DNA of 64,000 bases from Crotophaga sulcirostris (lineage: Eukaryota; Chordata; Aves; Cuculiformes; Crotophagidae): assembly GCA_013397455.1 (NCBI GenBank), contig VYZB01000339.1, positions 1-64,000 of the forward strand. The letters run 5' to 3'. This document shows, piece by piece, positions 25,701 to 37,900 of this stretch; position 1 is the first letter of the stretch, and each line of letters opens with the position of its first letter. The notes beneath the pieces are model-generated. The model was given only the letters and a program-made list of their open reading frames with translations. It searched no databases and was not told where the DNA came from. Position numbers and translations under genes: made by a program.

Positions 25701-28700
25701 TTTAGTTCAAATGTGTGGGCACAGAAAAATGACAGGAGAACTTGCAAGTTTTATAACTTACTCTTTATATTTAATGAAACTACAAGGAGTGAGTGTATAG
25801 AGTGAGTTAAATCTTTTGTGATGGAGGCGCTAGCTCCTTCTCTGTGTGCTGAAGTTGCATAACCCACCTGTTGCAAAGATTATGGTAACTGTCATGACTT
25901 CAAATTTCTAGACCAGTAGATCAGCTTTAAGATGGATTGAAGTACTCAATAAAGAACAAATGGCACCTTTGGTGTCTTCCAAACTCAGCCAAATGGTTGT
26001 GTGATCCAGTAGCAAGAAGTCCATCCTTACTGTCTAAGAAATTAAAATTGTACTGTGCAAAACATAACACTTACAATGTAGGACTTTATGCCTCAAAATT
26101 TGAGGACAAAAATGAATTAGCTAGATCAAACCCTCTTCACAGCTAAAAGATGGAATTGTTGCCTTACTTTAGATGTATAATTGCTTAATGTTAATTTTTA
26201 TTGATGATTATTCCTCCAGCAAGTAAGACTGGGAGAGCTGTAGTCTACATGTGTTACTGTTCTAGAGTGGTTTGGTGAGGGCTCCAGGAAGTGTCTCTGC
26301 GCCTGAAAATCACACAACCAAGCTTCAGGGATGATATTGCTTTCCAGAGACTTTATTTTCTTATGATTGTTCTGTAAGATAAACACTGTTACAAGGCTGT
26401 GAGTGTGATGTTTAATGAACCCATAAGTAACTCGATGGTTAAATTATTCCATGGACTATGTAGGGTGGCCGTATTGATGTTTTTCGTATTATGATGCCCC
26501 CAATAGAAGTAAGTTGCAGCATTAGAGAGTTCAGAGTTACCATGCTAAGGATAGTCTGCAACATGTGGATATTAAAAGGCCAAATTACATGTTAAATAAC
26601 AAGAAATGGGAAAAGAATAAAGCAAAACCTCACTTTAAGAGCTTTAATATGTATAAGTATGGCTGAACTTGAAAAAATACTTTTATCAATTTAATAGGAA
26701 CAAACCATATGTACTGTTCAGAAAAGGAAGCAGATAAAGCAAAGCATTTCAAAACAAGCAGCTGTTCAAATATAAATTTCCTGTTTATTGAGATTTCAGT
26801 TGTATCAAAGTGAAGGCCTCAGAGTGGCTGAGCAAGTCAATCATTATATACCTTGTTAGTGTGACAGCCCTCTGTGTATTGTTTGACTGGAAATAAAACA
26901 CAAATACCCCAAACCCCTACTGTGCCTGCTTCATGGTGCATAAATCTATTGTGTGTCACGTCATTTAGAGTTTTGATGGCAGGCTACCAAATGGCAGAGG
27001 AAAATACACAATCAAGCCTACATTTTCATAAATGAAATTAAGGTACACACAGGAAATATAGAACAGAAGTGTTTTCATCAGTAGTGTTTCAAAGGTCCAT
27101 CACTCAAAATGGAGACTTGCGAGCCCCACTGAACATTTGATTACATATGAAATTAGTAGGTTTGTCAAGTATATACTGTTTTCTTTTCCAATGTTGATGG
27201 TATTTTTGTAATAATAAATCTGTATCAAATAATTTTCACCAGCATTATGTCTTATATCTGGTTGGACTGAGAGTGACAAAGCCTTTGGACTCTGCTAGAT
27301 TGCCGCTAGCTGCTAGTGTCTTCCAAGGGCTTCCTTCACAGAAGCATTCTTGGAGGTGTACCTATGTCAGACGTGTTTAAACATCAAAATGTATGGCCTC
27401 CAAAGTCAACAACATAACCAGAATGAATGCCAAGTGAAGTTTTGGTTAGCTGCTAACTTCAAGCACCTTGTTTTGTTTGTCTAACTACTTGTACTTAGGA
27501 AACACCTAAAAACTATTGACTTAATTTTGTTGGACCTTGAACAGAGAAAAAGTGAAAAGAAGGATCCTACACCTAAACTTTGTGGTCTAAACTGGCGTGT
27601 ACGCTGTGCAAGTCCAAGTGTCAATTTGGAGCAAAAGAATAAATAAAGATATGATCTAAAGATTATGATTTTCCCTTCCTTACCTGCATAATAAAGAAAC
27701 AGATAACTCTGCGAATTCGATTTGGTGGCTAGACTTTGAAAAAAAAGAATCCTATATTGTGTAATGGAAATAGTTAGTAACTTTTTGATTAAATGGTATC
27801 TTGTCAGCAATATCACTCTATTTCCACTCTCACATTTGTTCTAAAACTTGAAACATCTGTTTTCTGTTTGTTTTATTTCATTGAGCCTGAGGGGGATCCC
27901 ATGACTGAAATCATGCGTAACTTAGGAAGGTATGTCCCCAAAGAGGGTTCTTTGCAACACTGTATGAAATAAGAGAAAGAGAAAACAATTAAACCAAAGA
28001 AATGGTGTGTGGGATCCAGTCTGTTGAACTTGAGGATTGAACTTTTTTTTGAAATGCCAAGTGCACAGTGAGGTAGTCCTTGAGCAAATGACAAGTTTCC
28101 TGTCTTGTCTGTGGCAAGAATTCATGTGAAGGTCTCCAAGGGAAGCTTCCTTGTGTATAATGTAGATGCTACTTGTCTTCACAAAGTTTTGTCTCATTCC
28201 AGGCATTTTCCCTCTTTGCTGTGCAAAATCAGCCCTATAAAAGAATATCACAAAAGCAATCAGGACAAGCAGAAGCATATCTGAGTGTTCAACCTTGGGT
28301 GACCATCAAGGTATGCCCTCTTCTGAGGCTCCAGCAGTACAATGGCATAGTTAACAGCAACTGACGGGACTTTCAGAGTTACCCGGCGCATGTAGACACA
28401 TCCTAATGCTGCTGTCTAGGCAGCAAAGCTTAATTCCTTTAATTGTCTTGGGTAAAATCTCAGCTATAGTTCTCACTCGAGAGAGAAGGTGAAAATGCTC
28501 AAACTCAACCACCGAAAGAGCACAAATGAAAGTCGCTGGTGGTGCGATTTTATATGTACATTCTGACTGGTAAGACATTCTGGAGAAAAAAATATATTTC
28601 CGTTAATTAAAATAATTCTGCACTGATAAAAGCACTTTCCTTGCATGTTGTTTTCTCCTAACTGTCCCACTAGAGGCAGGAGTTCCAGGAGGGAGCACAA

Positions 28701-31700
28701 TAATTTTGACTCTAATTTGATGGCAAAATTGGACATTTCTGGTTCCTCTTCCATAGTAATGCCTTATGATTAACAATTCTATAGTTAAGGCAAATTGCTG
28801 ATAGTCAAGAAGCAAGTGCTGCATTAGAATGTGGTTTTTTTCTGTGAAAAAAGTGTCAGGGCTGGAATAAGCACAGGGGTAAGTTATTCACCCACTGGAA
28901 TGTAACCTAACAGAGGAAAAAAAATGTTTCCTTAATAAAGAAATTTCTACTGGGTATTTCAAGTCTTTACACTTTGAAGAGTTATTTTATTTTAAAACAA
29001 TATTAAGAATATGTGGATATGGATGGTAGAGTGTCTTGCTGAATGTTTATTCTGGTTAGATGAACGTTTTCTACTACAGCTTGCTGTTTTTCCTGCTTTA
29101 GACCAGGAGCATTGCTCTAAGTAGTTATTATCAATAGCCTTTTTCTAGTCAGCAGTTGCTGTCTTCTAAACCAAAGTTCTTTCAATAGCAAACAGGTCGT
29201 GGGTCAGATCTCCAGGACGTATAAACCAGCACGTCTGTGTTGACCATTGTGAGCACTACTCATCTAAATCAGCACACCCAGCTTATGATTACAGCTTGAG
29301 CTTGGTACACTTTGAAATGCTACAGATGTGGTATGATGTAAACCCTCAAACTACTAATACCTTTATTGAAGGAAAAAGACCCACAGTCCCTATTTTCACC
29401 TTTCACTTTACTCTGTGGTTTTCAACACTGTACGTTTATTCTCAGAATTAAGCTTTTGATGGTAAAAAAATCCAAAAGCATTTAAGCTGTTTGTCAAAAA
29501 CTCCTTTCACCTCCTTGTTACTCTGGTTTTAACTCGAGACCTCAGGCTCACAGGAGGCCATGGAAAGATATTCATTATGGGCAGCAGCTCTGTGACTAAG
29601 CTCTCTGCTACTTGTTATGGAGTTCCCCCTGCTCACATTCCCCCCAGCATCTTACTTTGTCAGGCTAGATATAAAAAAAATCACACTGTAAATATGTAGT
29701 CAAATGAAAATAACCTCTTTTTTCTATTTATTTCAAATAATGCGAGTGAATTTTCCTCACCTTAATCCACCCTTGGTACACTTTTTGTCCTTTATTACAA
29801 GGAGAAGAATGTAAAAGAAGCAAATGGGTACAGTGAGATCCAAATTAGTTAGTATCGTTGAATCTAAACCTTGTCTGGGAATTTGCTGCTGTGACTATGG
29901 TTTTGCATCTTACATAGAGAAAAGGGCCTCAGCTATGACCTCACAAACAATATAAAGCAACACTACGCAACTTCATTATTCACTGTGTCTCAGGAGGATG
30001 GCATAATCTATCTCAAGAAAGTGAACAGCAGATGGTACACTGCAGATTTGCATGTTTGCACCACTTATTAGTTTATAGAATTAAGAAAGCAGATTTAAGT
30101 ATTTTAAAAAATATTTTCCCTAGAAGTGTTAATGAAGCGTTTTTTGTATCATCCTCTGTTATACACAGATTTCTCTATGTGATTATGCTGTAAAGGTCTC
30201 CTTCTGAGATGTCAGTTCATTTTTCAGTATTTGACAGCAATGGTTATTCATTTATATACAGAGATCTAATTCTCTCTGTGATGGTTGATTCTGTCTGCAC
30301 ATAGCATTTGTTCTTCCCATAGAATGGAAAAAGAATTGTGAAAATATAAATCAATACTTCATGTATTTAATTACTTAGTACCACCATATCTGCAAAAGAT
30401 CCTTTAGAAAAATATTTATTTTGATTGTGCTGTTTGCTTTCTATTTTTTGGGAAGAGTCAGGTTACGAGAGCTCCTTTAGGAACGTGGGTACTATGGACA
30501 TAAGATTGTAAAAGAGGGAGTTTGAGTTTTCAGCTATTTGTTCTTGCCTCTATTTCTGTTTTTCTGGACACATTATTTTTCCTATTCATAATGTGAATGC
30601 AAATGAAAAAGGCAACAAAATATATTTCTGGTTGATTATACTGATACATTTAATCTCATTTTTACTTGAGAAGAGACACTACAGTTTAGTCTAACATGAA
30701 TATGTGTATTCTTAAGTAGAAAAAAGTGATCTGTGAAAATGATCAGATTGACAGGTCTGGGAACGGAAGATCTGTACTCATTCAGTCAGCTGAACATGAG
30801 CTATAACTGCACAGTCCTCACTCTCTTTACCCCATTAAGGTTCTCCAGTTCTTTAGTAGAGAAACTCCTACAGGTTAGGATTTGTCCCAGATTGGTGCTC
30901 TGAGGAGCAATAGGGGACTAGTATCTTGTTGAGAGGATGTGAGAATCTGTCTGGAAGGAAAAGATCTGAGGGAGTTGGACCAGGCAGAACATGGATTTGG
31001 TGTTACTGCATATCCTGAGCTCCCCTGGACAAGCAGGGAACTCTACAGGAACTTGTACTTCAGTATGGATCCCGAGCTACCATCACTGAATATTTTCAAA
31101 TCCTCCTCCTCCTCACCACACCATGACACATGAAGGTTTTAAGCCTTGCATATGGAGGAACACTAAATTCTTAAGCAAATTAAGATCACTGACATAAATT
31201 CAATATACGTATTTTAAGGGATTAGCAGTCTTCCAGAATTTATTCTTGAATAAATCTATTGACTTCAACAAAGCACTGGTAGCCAAAAAAAGAATTTCAC
31301 ATCTGTGGGTTTATTTGTAGGGTTTTCTTTCAAGCAAAAGAAAACAACAGCTTTGAAGCAGTAGGGCACTCCAGCCATATTTTAGTTGTTATAAATACGA
31401 AATTTACTATAGAGTTAATTTCAGTTAGGTCAGTGATGGCAGGAAACTATCAACACTTCTGCTCTCAAAGTAATCAGTGATAATTTACAGCTATGGAGAG
31501 CAATCAATATGCAGGAACTGGCTTCATTTTGGGTAAATTGAAATCTTTGACCTGGTAAAGATTGATGCCTTGCTCTAAACCAGACTAGAATTTCCAGTGG
31601 TAGAAGGAGTGTTCTGAATTATTGCATTAGTTTATCTGAAAGTAGTGAGTATAGGGACATGTCAGTTCACTGGGAAATGCTTCACTTTTTTTCTTACCTA

Positions 31701-31879
31701 TTTATAAATGACCTACCCGAACAACTTATATGTGTAATTTTCATATGCTACAGATATTACGCCACCTAAGATAACAATATTTTGGGCTTCTTGCATCACA
31801 TGAACACCAGGTGACAGGAGCCCTGACAAACTGAAACCCTTCCTTTAAAAGCCCCTGATGTCAAATCACTTTGCCCATT
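22771..31879. other. Noncoding stretch, no gene recognised
   Basis: About 9 kb without a supportable exon. A locally GC-richer but CpG-poor patch at 24260-24540 yields three overlapping frames of 92-108 codons on both strands, which points to composition rather than coding. Frames at 24628-24924 (minus), 27481-27816 (minus) and 27922-28278 (minus) have no recognisable domains. A perfect hairpin lies at 23760-23788. A (GTT)n run of four units lies near 25289-25301. Nothing else is recognised. Confidence 0.5.
23760..23788. repeat. Perfect 12-bp inverted repeat (hairpin)
   Basis: The arm tttgtaatgtaa (23760-23771) is followed by a 5-base spacer and its exact reverse complement (23777-23788). 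The stem has few G:C pairs and would be a weak cruciform or RNA hairpin. Confidence 0.9.
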
Positions 31880-32003
31880 TTTGGCCAGATGACCCAGATG
31901 TCCTTTTCCATTTTATTTTCTCCCCTTCCTGTTCTGCTGAGGAGGGGGAATGATAGAGTGGCTTCGTTTGCACCTGGCATCCAGCCAAGGTCAACCCACT
32001 ACA
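31880..32003 (+). mobile_element. ERVL-like LTR end fragment (copy A)
   Basis: The segment ends in 'ggcatccagccaaggtcaac' and 'ccactaca', preceded by 'ctgctgaggaggg' and a pyrimidine-rich run. This matches, from memory, the terminal part of a common avian ERVL-type LTR that ends in '..ccagcc..taaaccac-aca'. Its last 75 bases (31929-32003) align without gaps to 33836-33910, 54 of 75 identical by hand count. Only the distal part of the LTR is recognisable, and no gag, pol or env sequence is seen beside it. The strand follows from the assumption that the CA-end is the LTR 3' end. Confidence 0.6.
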
Positions 32004-33599
32004 TGCTACCAATGTATATTTCATGGTAATCTTCATTGGAAATAGTACAAGGAGGTGTTCACAGTAAATTTTTGCAAATCCTCTAAATATGCATGAACAG
32101 AACATTCCTACTCAAAGAATTTCAAGATTTCTGAACAGAATTTCCTAAATTCCGAAAGATCAATTTTGCTGCACAAAATAAATAAATAATGCCCCTTCAC
32201 TTGTCTGACCTGCTAGCCGCACCCATGAGTGGGCAGGGTGAAGCAGCAAGAAGCGCACGGTGGCTCCATCCCACGCCAACAGGCCCAGGTGACATTGCCC
32301 TTGCACCTCTCAACTCTCTGTAAATGGAGGTCTCATCCCCATGGATGACTCAGGATTTTGTTTATAAATTGGTTAGGGTTCATCAAGCTACATTTGCAAG
32401 ACAGAGAAGAGTCTTAGCATTGAAAAGTCCTGTAGCTATGAAGAGGTGTATACAGAGTCCATCTCAAAATGCCTACTTTATTTTTGTTTCTGCTTGGCAC
32501 AGAATTTATAGTGGTATTGGATTTTAATACGGCAAATGTATCCTAAACTGACTGAGCAATTCCTTGACAATTCATGTCAGTGAAATAATACTTCAAGGGC
32601 CTCCATTTCTGGTTTAAAGTTCCCTAATTTTAGCTGACGTTTAGTCCTCCATCTCTCCAGAGATATTTTCTTTGTTTCATTTGTACTAGCAAAAAGTCAC
32701 AACCTCCCAGAAAAACACCTTCTGTAGCTTGTCGTGCACTTAGTCCCCATAGGTAGGCTCTTGTTGTATTAGGGCTTCAGGTTTAATAACAATCCTGCAA
32801 TTCTGTTCTATAAAGTTTCTGGTTTGACAGGGGCTTTGCTGATTAATGTTTTCAGAATGGGTTGCACTGAAAAACACTTTCTAATGTGTCACGTGAAAGG
32901 TTTAATCTAACAGATGTACAAGATCAGTTTATTGTCATGTTCTTTTGCTATGAAAAGTCAAGACTTTGGGTTAAATCAACGGTGCAATTTGTTTAATGTG
33001 AAGTTCAATTTTACTTAAGTCTGACCTCACTGGTCTCTTTCTCTGAGGGATGCTAATAAGTTTCTTTTTAAGTCTCTGATTTCTTTTTTTTTTTTCCTAA
33101 GTTTGCTTCTCCTGCTATGAGTTATTTGAAACATATTTATTCATGAAGTATGTTCTTACTTGACTGGACTGAATGAAAATATCTTGTAGATTCTCCTGAC
33201 TTTTTCAGAATTATTTTGATCTTAACACTTTATGTGTGACAAAAGTCTCACAACCACAAAGCAGGTGCACTTGCTTTGATGAAACTTCTAAATATTGTGT
33301 TATGAAATATGGAAATGCACTGGCATCCAAGTGGAAAATAAAAAGATACTTAGATTTAATATGCTGGAATGAAATCCAACAAAATCAACAGTACAACAAT
33401 CTTTCAAACCCAACATTAGATCTTTGCAGAAAATAGAGTTTTATCTGGAAACATCAAATTCAAAAGAATCTGGGTAAAAGATGCATCTGAGATAGTTTGT
33501 ATTGAGTTCCTGTTTATTAAGAAATGACAATTGCAATTTGCATATTCTGGAATGGAGGCCGTGGCACTAAATTTTTGTCTTTTGTAGCTACTGTCTAGT
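32004..33599. other. Interval between two related LTR ends
   Basis: About 1.6 kb separating the two related LTR fragments. I see no retroviral gene and no convincing tRNA primer-binding site just after 32003. A slightly GC-richer patch lies at 32205-32300, and the rest is AT-rich. It may be single-copy DNA, or the decayed interior of a non-autonomous element; the sequence does not decide. Confidence 0.4.
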
Positions 33600-33910
33600 T
33601 ATTCCTGTGCTGGTTAGGCGGGGCTGTGGCTGCCCCATGATGGACATAGCATGCCGAGGTGGTGGAACTTTGGGGCTGGTTTTTGTTGCAGGTTTTGATT
33701 ACCAAAATCTGCTTCAATTGGCAATAAATTAAATTGATTCTTCCCAGTCAAGTCTGTTTTGCCCATGATGGTAACAGGTAAATGTTCTTCCTGTCTTTAT
33801 GTCGACTCACAAGCTTTTTAATCTCATTTTTCCCACTGTTCTGTTGAGGAGGGAGAGTGAACAAGTGGTTGGGTGGGCATTTGACTGCCAGCCAAGCCTA
33901 AACCACCACA
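33600..33910 (+). mobile_element. ERVL-like LTR, more complete copy (copy B)
   Basis: The right end carries 'gaggagggagagtgaacaag', 'tggttgggtgggcatttgac' and 'tgccagccaagcctaaacca' running into 'ccaca', the terminal signature of an avian ERVL-type LTR. The body to its left includes 'gcggggctgtggctgcccca' near 33619, 'gcaataaatt' near 33721, which could be its poly(A) signal region, and a pyrimidine-rich stretch before the end. The left edge near 33600 is a guess. No coding remnants are visible next to it, so it is probably a solo or truncated LTR. Confidence 0.6.
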
Positions 33911-34059
33911 TCTGGACATATATAATCAAGAATTTATTTTAGCTTCTCCCCTCCCCTTCTTTCATTTTGAAGCTTGAATCATTATTTTATGACAAAGCTG
34001 AATCTATGAGTGTTTCCTCTTCTCTGTGTCTGGTCATTGTTCTGCGAAGTACTTACCTT

Positions 34060-34990
34060 TTAAATACATGCAGGAATAGAAAACAGAAGGCACATTAAAA
34101 AAGAAAATTCTTGCTTCCAAACTGGGAGAGGCATGTTTCCAAGCTTGTCTAGGATCAAAGGTCTCTTATGTGGGACAGAAATCCACCCATTATTTACTGC
34201 AATAATGATGTAGCTATACAGGCAGTCATTAATGATAGATAGGTCAAATGCGTCTCCAAGGTATATGGGTGTTGATGAAGGCTCCATAAGGACCCTGCAG
34301 CAGCTGCCCAATGGCAGAGTTGGTTGGTGGTCCTGATTGGTGAAGCCTTGCAGTCAGTCTCTGCTTGGATGTTCACTATGAGAGCACCATTGAGAGCCTG
34401 CAACATCCATGGGAGTTTGTCTTCCCTGAAGTTGAGAAAGTCATCCTTTACTCAGTACTACATCACTACCAGTATGAGGCTGTAAGTCCACGTTTCTGTG
34501 TTCTCAGTGTCTTGAGGAGAATTTTACAGATCTCCTGCAGCTCATAGCTCGTTCCCAAACTGAAGAGCTCCTCTCTCTGTCTAGTTTTCAAGACAGAGAG
34601 CCAGCTGCAGTACTCACACAGGATCCCTCCTACTAGAAAAATACTCAATTCGTCCATGTAGCTTTTGGAGTCTCACTGGCTCCCCTTAGACATTATGGTT
34701 GTGTGAGCTAATATTAGGATCACAGCTTCTTTACTCAGTTTCCAAACTCTGCCCCTCAATATTGAGATATGTAATTTGATGTTTGGGGTTTGATGTTGTC
34801 TCAGCTCCTTGGCTGGAACAACCATCACTAGCTGGGCCATCGTTGCATCCCGCTGATGAACAGAATGGGGGCAAGTTGAGCCTGACTTAGTCACAGTTTC
34901 ACACACCCCACAGCATCTGTTGGTTATGTTGAAGTCAACAAGGAACAATGGAAGTGGATCTGTGGAGAGAAATGAGGCTGAGGACTATGT
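34060..34990 (-). pseudogene. Decayed coding-like segment of unknown origin
   Basis: On the minus strand one frame runs from about 34985 to 34466 with a single internal stop (TGA at 34673-34675), giving roughly 170 codons read through. A shifted frame then continues at 34406-34194 and another at 34311-34060. A good 3' splice-site sequence (pyrimidines, then 'ctctccacag') lies within its start, with AG at about 34960-34961. The translated parts include Cys-rich and Leu/Lys-rich stretches (for example 'LQEICKILLKTLR'). I do not recognise the family. It could be a relic of a gene exon, a processed pseudogene or a transposon-derived protein; a chance run of open frame is also possible. No function is claimed. 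Confidence 0.3.
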
Positions 34991-37900
34991 GTCCACATGA
35001 CATGCCTTTCAAGGATTTTCTTTTTGGCTGGCTCCAGCCTGGTCCTGTGGCCTGAATGTCCATTTGTGTTTGGGGTACCTTAGATATCCTCCTGGAGGAC
35101 ATCTCTGGAGACATCTCATCTTAAAGGAATCTAGATTGTGTGCTTTGCTGCTGTGTCACTGTGTGGAGAGCAGTGATGGTTAAGCAATTTGTATCTTGAA
35201 TTAAGATGCTGATGCAAAAGCACCACAGGCTGTACATGAACAACTCCTCTAAGTTGTCAAATGAGCTTTTGGTTTTGCTGTGTATGTAGCTATGACTCAG
35301 TGATGCTTTTATTTTGTGTGTCCTACTTTTGCTTTTCTGATACTCATCCTCACAGGCACAAAAGCTGTATTTATTTGCTTCTCAGAGACAATGTGGGCTG
35401 AAAAGGAAAGCACACACTATCTTATTTTTTCCCTTTATAAAACCTGAAAATAGTTGATTGCTTGCTCTGTGTGGAAGAAAACAAACAAATTTTAACAACC
35501 ATACAGAAGTTAGCAGTACGTGTACTAAGAAATGCTTTGTTGTACTGGCTAAGCTCTTTTTATAAAAACATCCTCTTTCAAGATATTTAACATGGTCTGG
35601 CCAGTTTAAATATTGTCACAAGTTAAGAATAAAGTTTCTATTAGAGGACAGGTGGTACGTGGGGAAAAAGATGGAGATTATATATCCTATGGATTCATTT
35701 TTTAAAAAGAGATATGCTCTTTCCGTAGATCACAGAAACGTTTCCAAACCAACATTTCTCTTAGAGATTTCACTGCTTCTGAACCATTTCCCATATTTAA
35801 AAATTGGCCCTTCTCCCCTTAAAAACATGCTTGGGTTTCATATCTTGTGTCCTGGATGTGCTGCTGTAAACTGCTAACCACCTAGCATGTTTGGAAGTAA
35901 GGTCAGCAGCATCTTTGTCAGGACCATGGAGCTCTGTCATCCATCAGTAAATCTAGCAGTGAGGAGAGTTTGCAGGACTCAGATGCTTCTCTTCAGCCTA
36001 CTGCGCTGGGCGTCTGTCCCACGGCCCATTAATGGCATGATGTTGACACTGTCATTTTTCACAAAGTTGTAAGTGAGCTATGAGCCAAAAGCAGATAAAA
36101 AAGACAAATTAACTCATGCAGCATGTAGCACTCTGCCTATGATCAACCTTCCCTGCATAGACAGAGGCAAGACGGAAGTAATATTTCCAAAAAGTACTCA
36201 TTATTATTCAAATTTCTCAACACAGCAGTTTTGAAGTTTGGTTGCATAATATTTGTGCAATGTTGTGTTAAGAGAAGTGCTTATCACAGACCTGAGACCT
36301 CAATTTGGAAAAATAATGGTTTCGCATGTTTGATTAATGCTCTTCTTTGATACTGATCAGTGGCAGTGCAGTAGGAGAAGCGTGGGTTTCCTCAATCTGC
36401 CAACAAGAAGGTCTTTCAGACTTGCCAAAAAACCTGCTATTGTTTGCGCCCAGGCCCCAGTCTCACAAGCTGTTCTGTGCGGGTGGACCTCAGTGCTTTG
36501 CAGAGTCCTGGTGACTTTGTTGAATACAGCAAAATGGAGAATTCCACAGCAAGAACATGATAAATACCCAACTGCTGGGAAAGTGGGCTTTAGATCCCTC
36601 TGGAGAACATCTCAGCCCACTTGTATGCAAATGGAGTTATTGCTACAGGAACTGGATTTGATGCTCTTTTAAAAAGGTATCTCTGTAGAGCTAGAATGAG
36701 TGTTTTATATATGTTTACTTTGCAAGCTGAAATTCAAGGAGGGATGTGATGGAAGATGAATTTCTTTGTGGAAATCAGAATCACAAAATATGTGTGTCCT
36801 GCTTGATACGCAAAACTTAAGTTGACAAGACAAGTGGAGCTCAGCATGTCTTCCATACAGTCACTATTTCTATGAGCAGAAAACGTTGTCTGTGTATCTG
36901 AGCAGCCTGCACTATGAGTCAGGAGCTCTAAGTATGCTCCTTAGCACTGTGTGGACACCGAAATGAGAATTAAGAGCTGTACTGAGGCTGGCTTTTGGTT
37001 TGTTAAAACTAGCATGTCTGAGAAAGACAGAAACAGAGTTTGACTCTGTCATCTGGTGTTTTAGTACATGTCAGTGTTTGGGTGTGTGCTGGAGTCTGGG
37101 TAAGCACTGTCATCCCCAGGCTTTGGGCAGCCTGGCAAGCTCAAGGGCAGTGTGAAGACTCTGAGGATGCTGAACCCTAATACCCAAATTCCCATGAAAT
37201 GAGGTTTGGGTTGGACAAGAAACAGGATTTTAGAGGCACAGCCACTTCTGTCTCTTGGCATGTCTCTCTTCTGTCTCCCAGGGTCAAGTAGAAACCATAC
37301 GGACAGCAAATCAGATGTAGCACCCAAGACTGTTACTAAGACCTGTTATCCAAAGTCTATTTGTGTTAAAGCTGTATAGAGCACTCAGGAGAGGAAGCAA
37401 ATTAAAAAAAAAGAAAACAACCCTACTTACTCTGTCCCAGGCTTCAGAGGGATTGTTTTTCCCGTTCTAATATGGATTGAATGCTTAATTTCATTTCTTT
37501 ATTTGTATTACCTAATGTAAAAAATTAAAGATGCTTCTAAATAGACATTGTAAACAGTGAATAGAAGGTTTTCTCCAAAATATGTATTTTTTAAAGCTAA
37601 GATTTGAGAAAAAACAGGAAAAGAAGTGTTCCCAGAACTGAGGGAAAGAACAGGTGGAATATTGCTTCTGTAAACATGTATATTTCTCTGCCCTATTTGC
37701 CAACAAAATATTACAAGAAAGTGAGGGAAATTATAATCAGTACAAATACATTAAAAACAACTGTGAAAACAGCTTGGTTTTATTTCCTTTAAGCCATAAC
37801 TGGAAAAATATATGTTAAAACATGGATTAGTCTCCATCTCCGGAGCTCTAAAATGAATTCTCTCCAGATTTTTAAATGTTTTTGATATATTTCCCATTTG

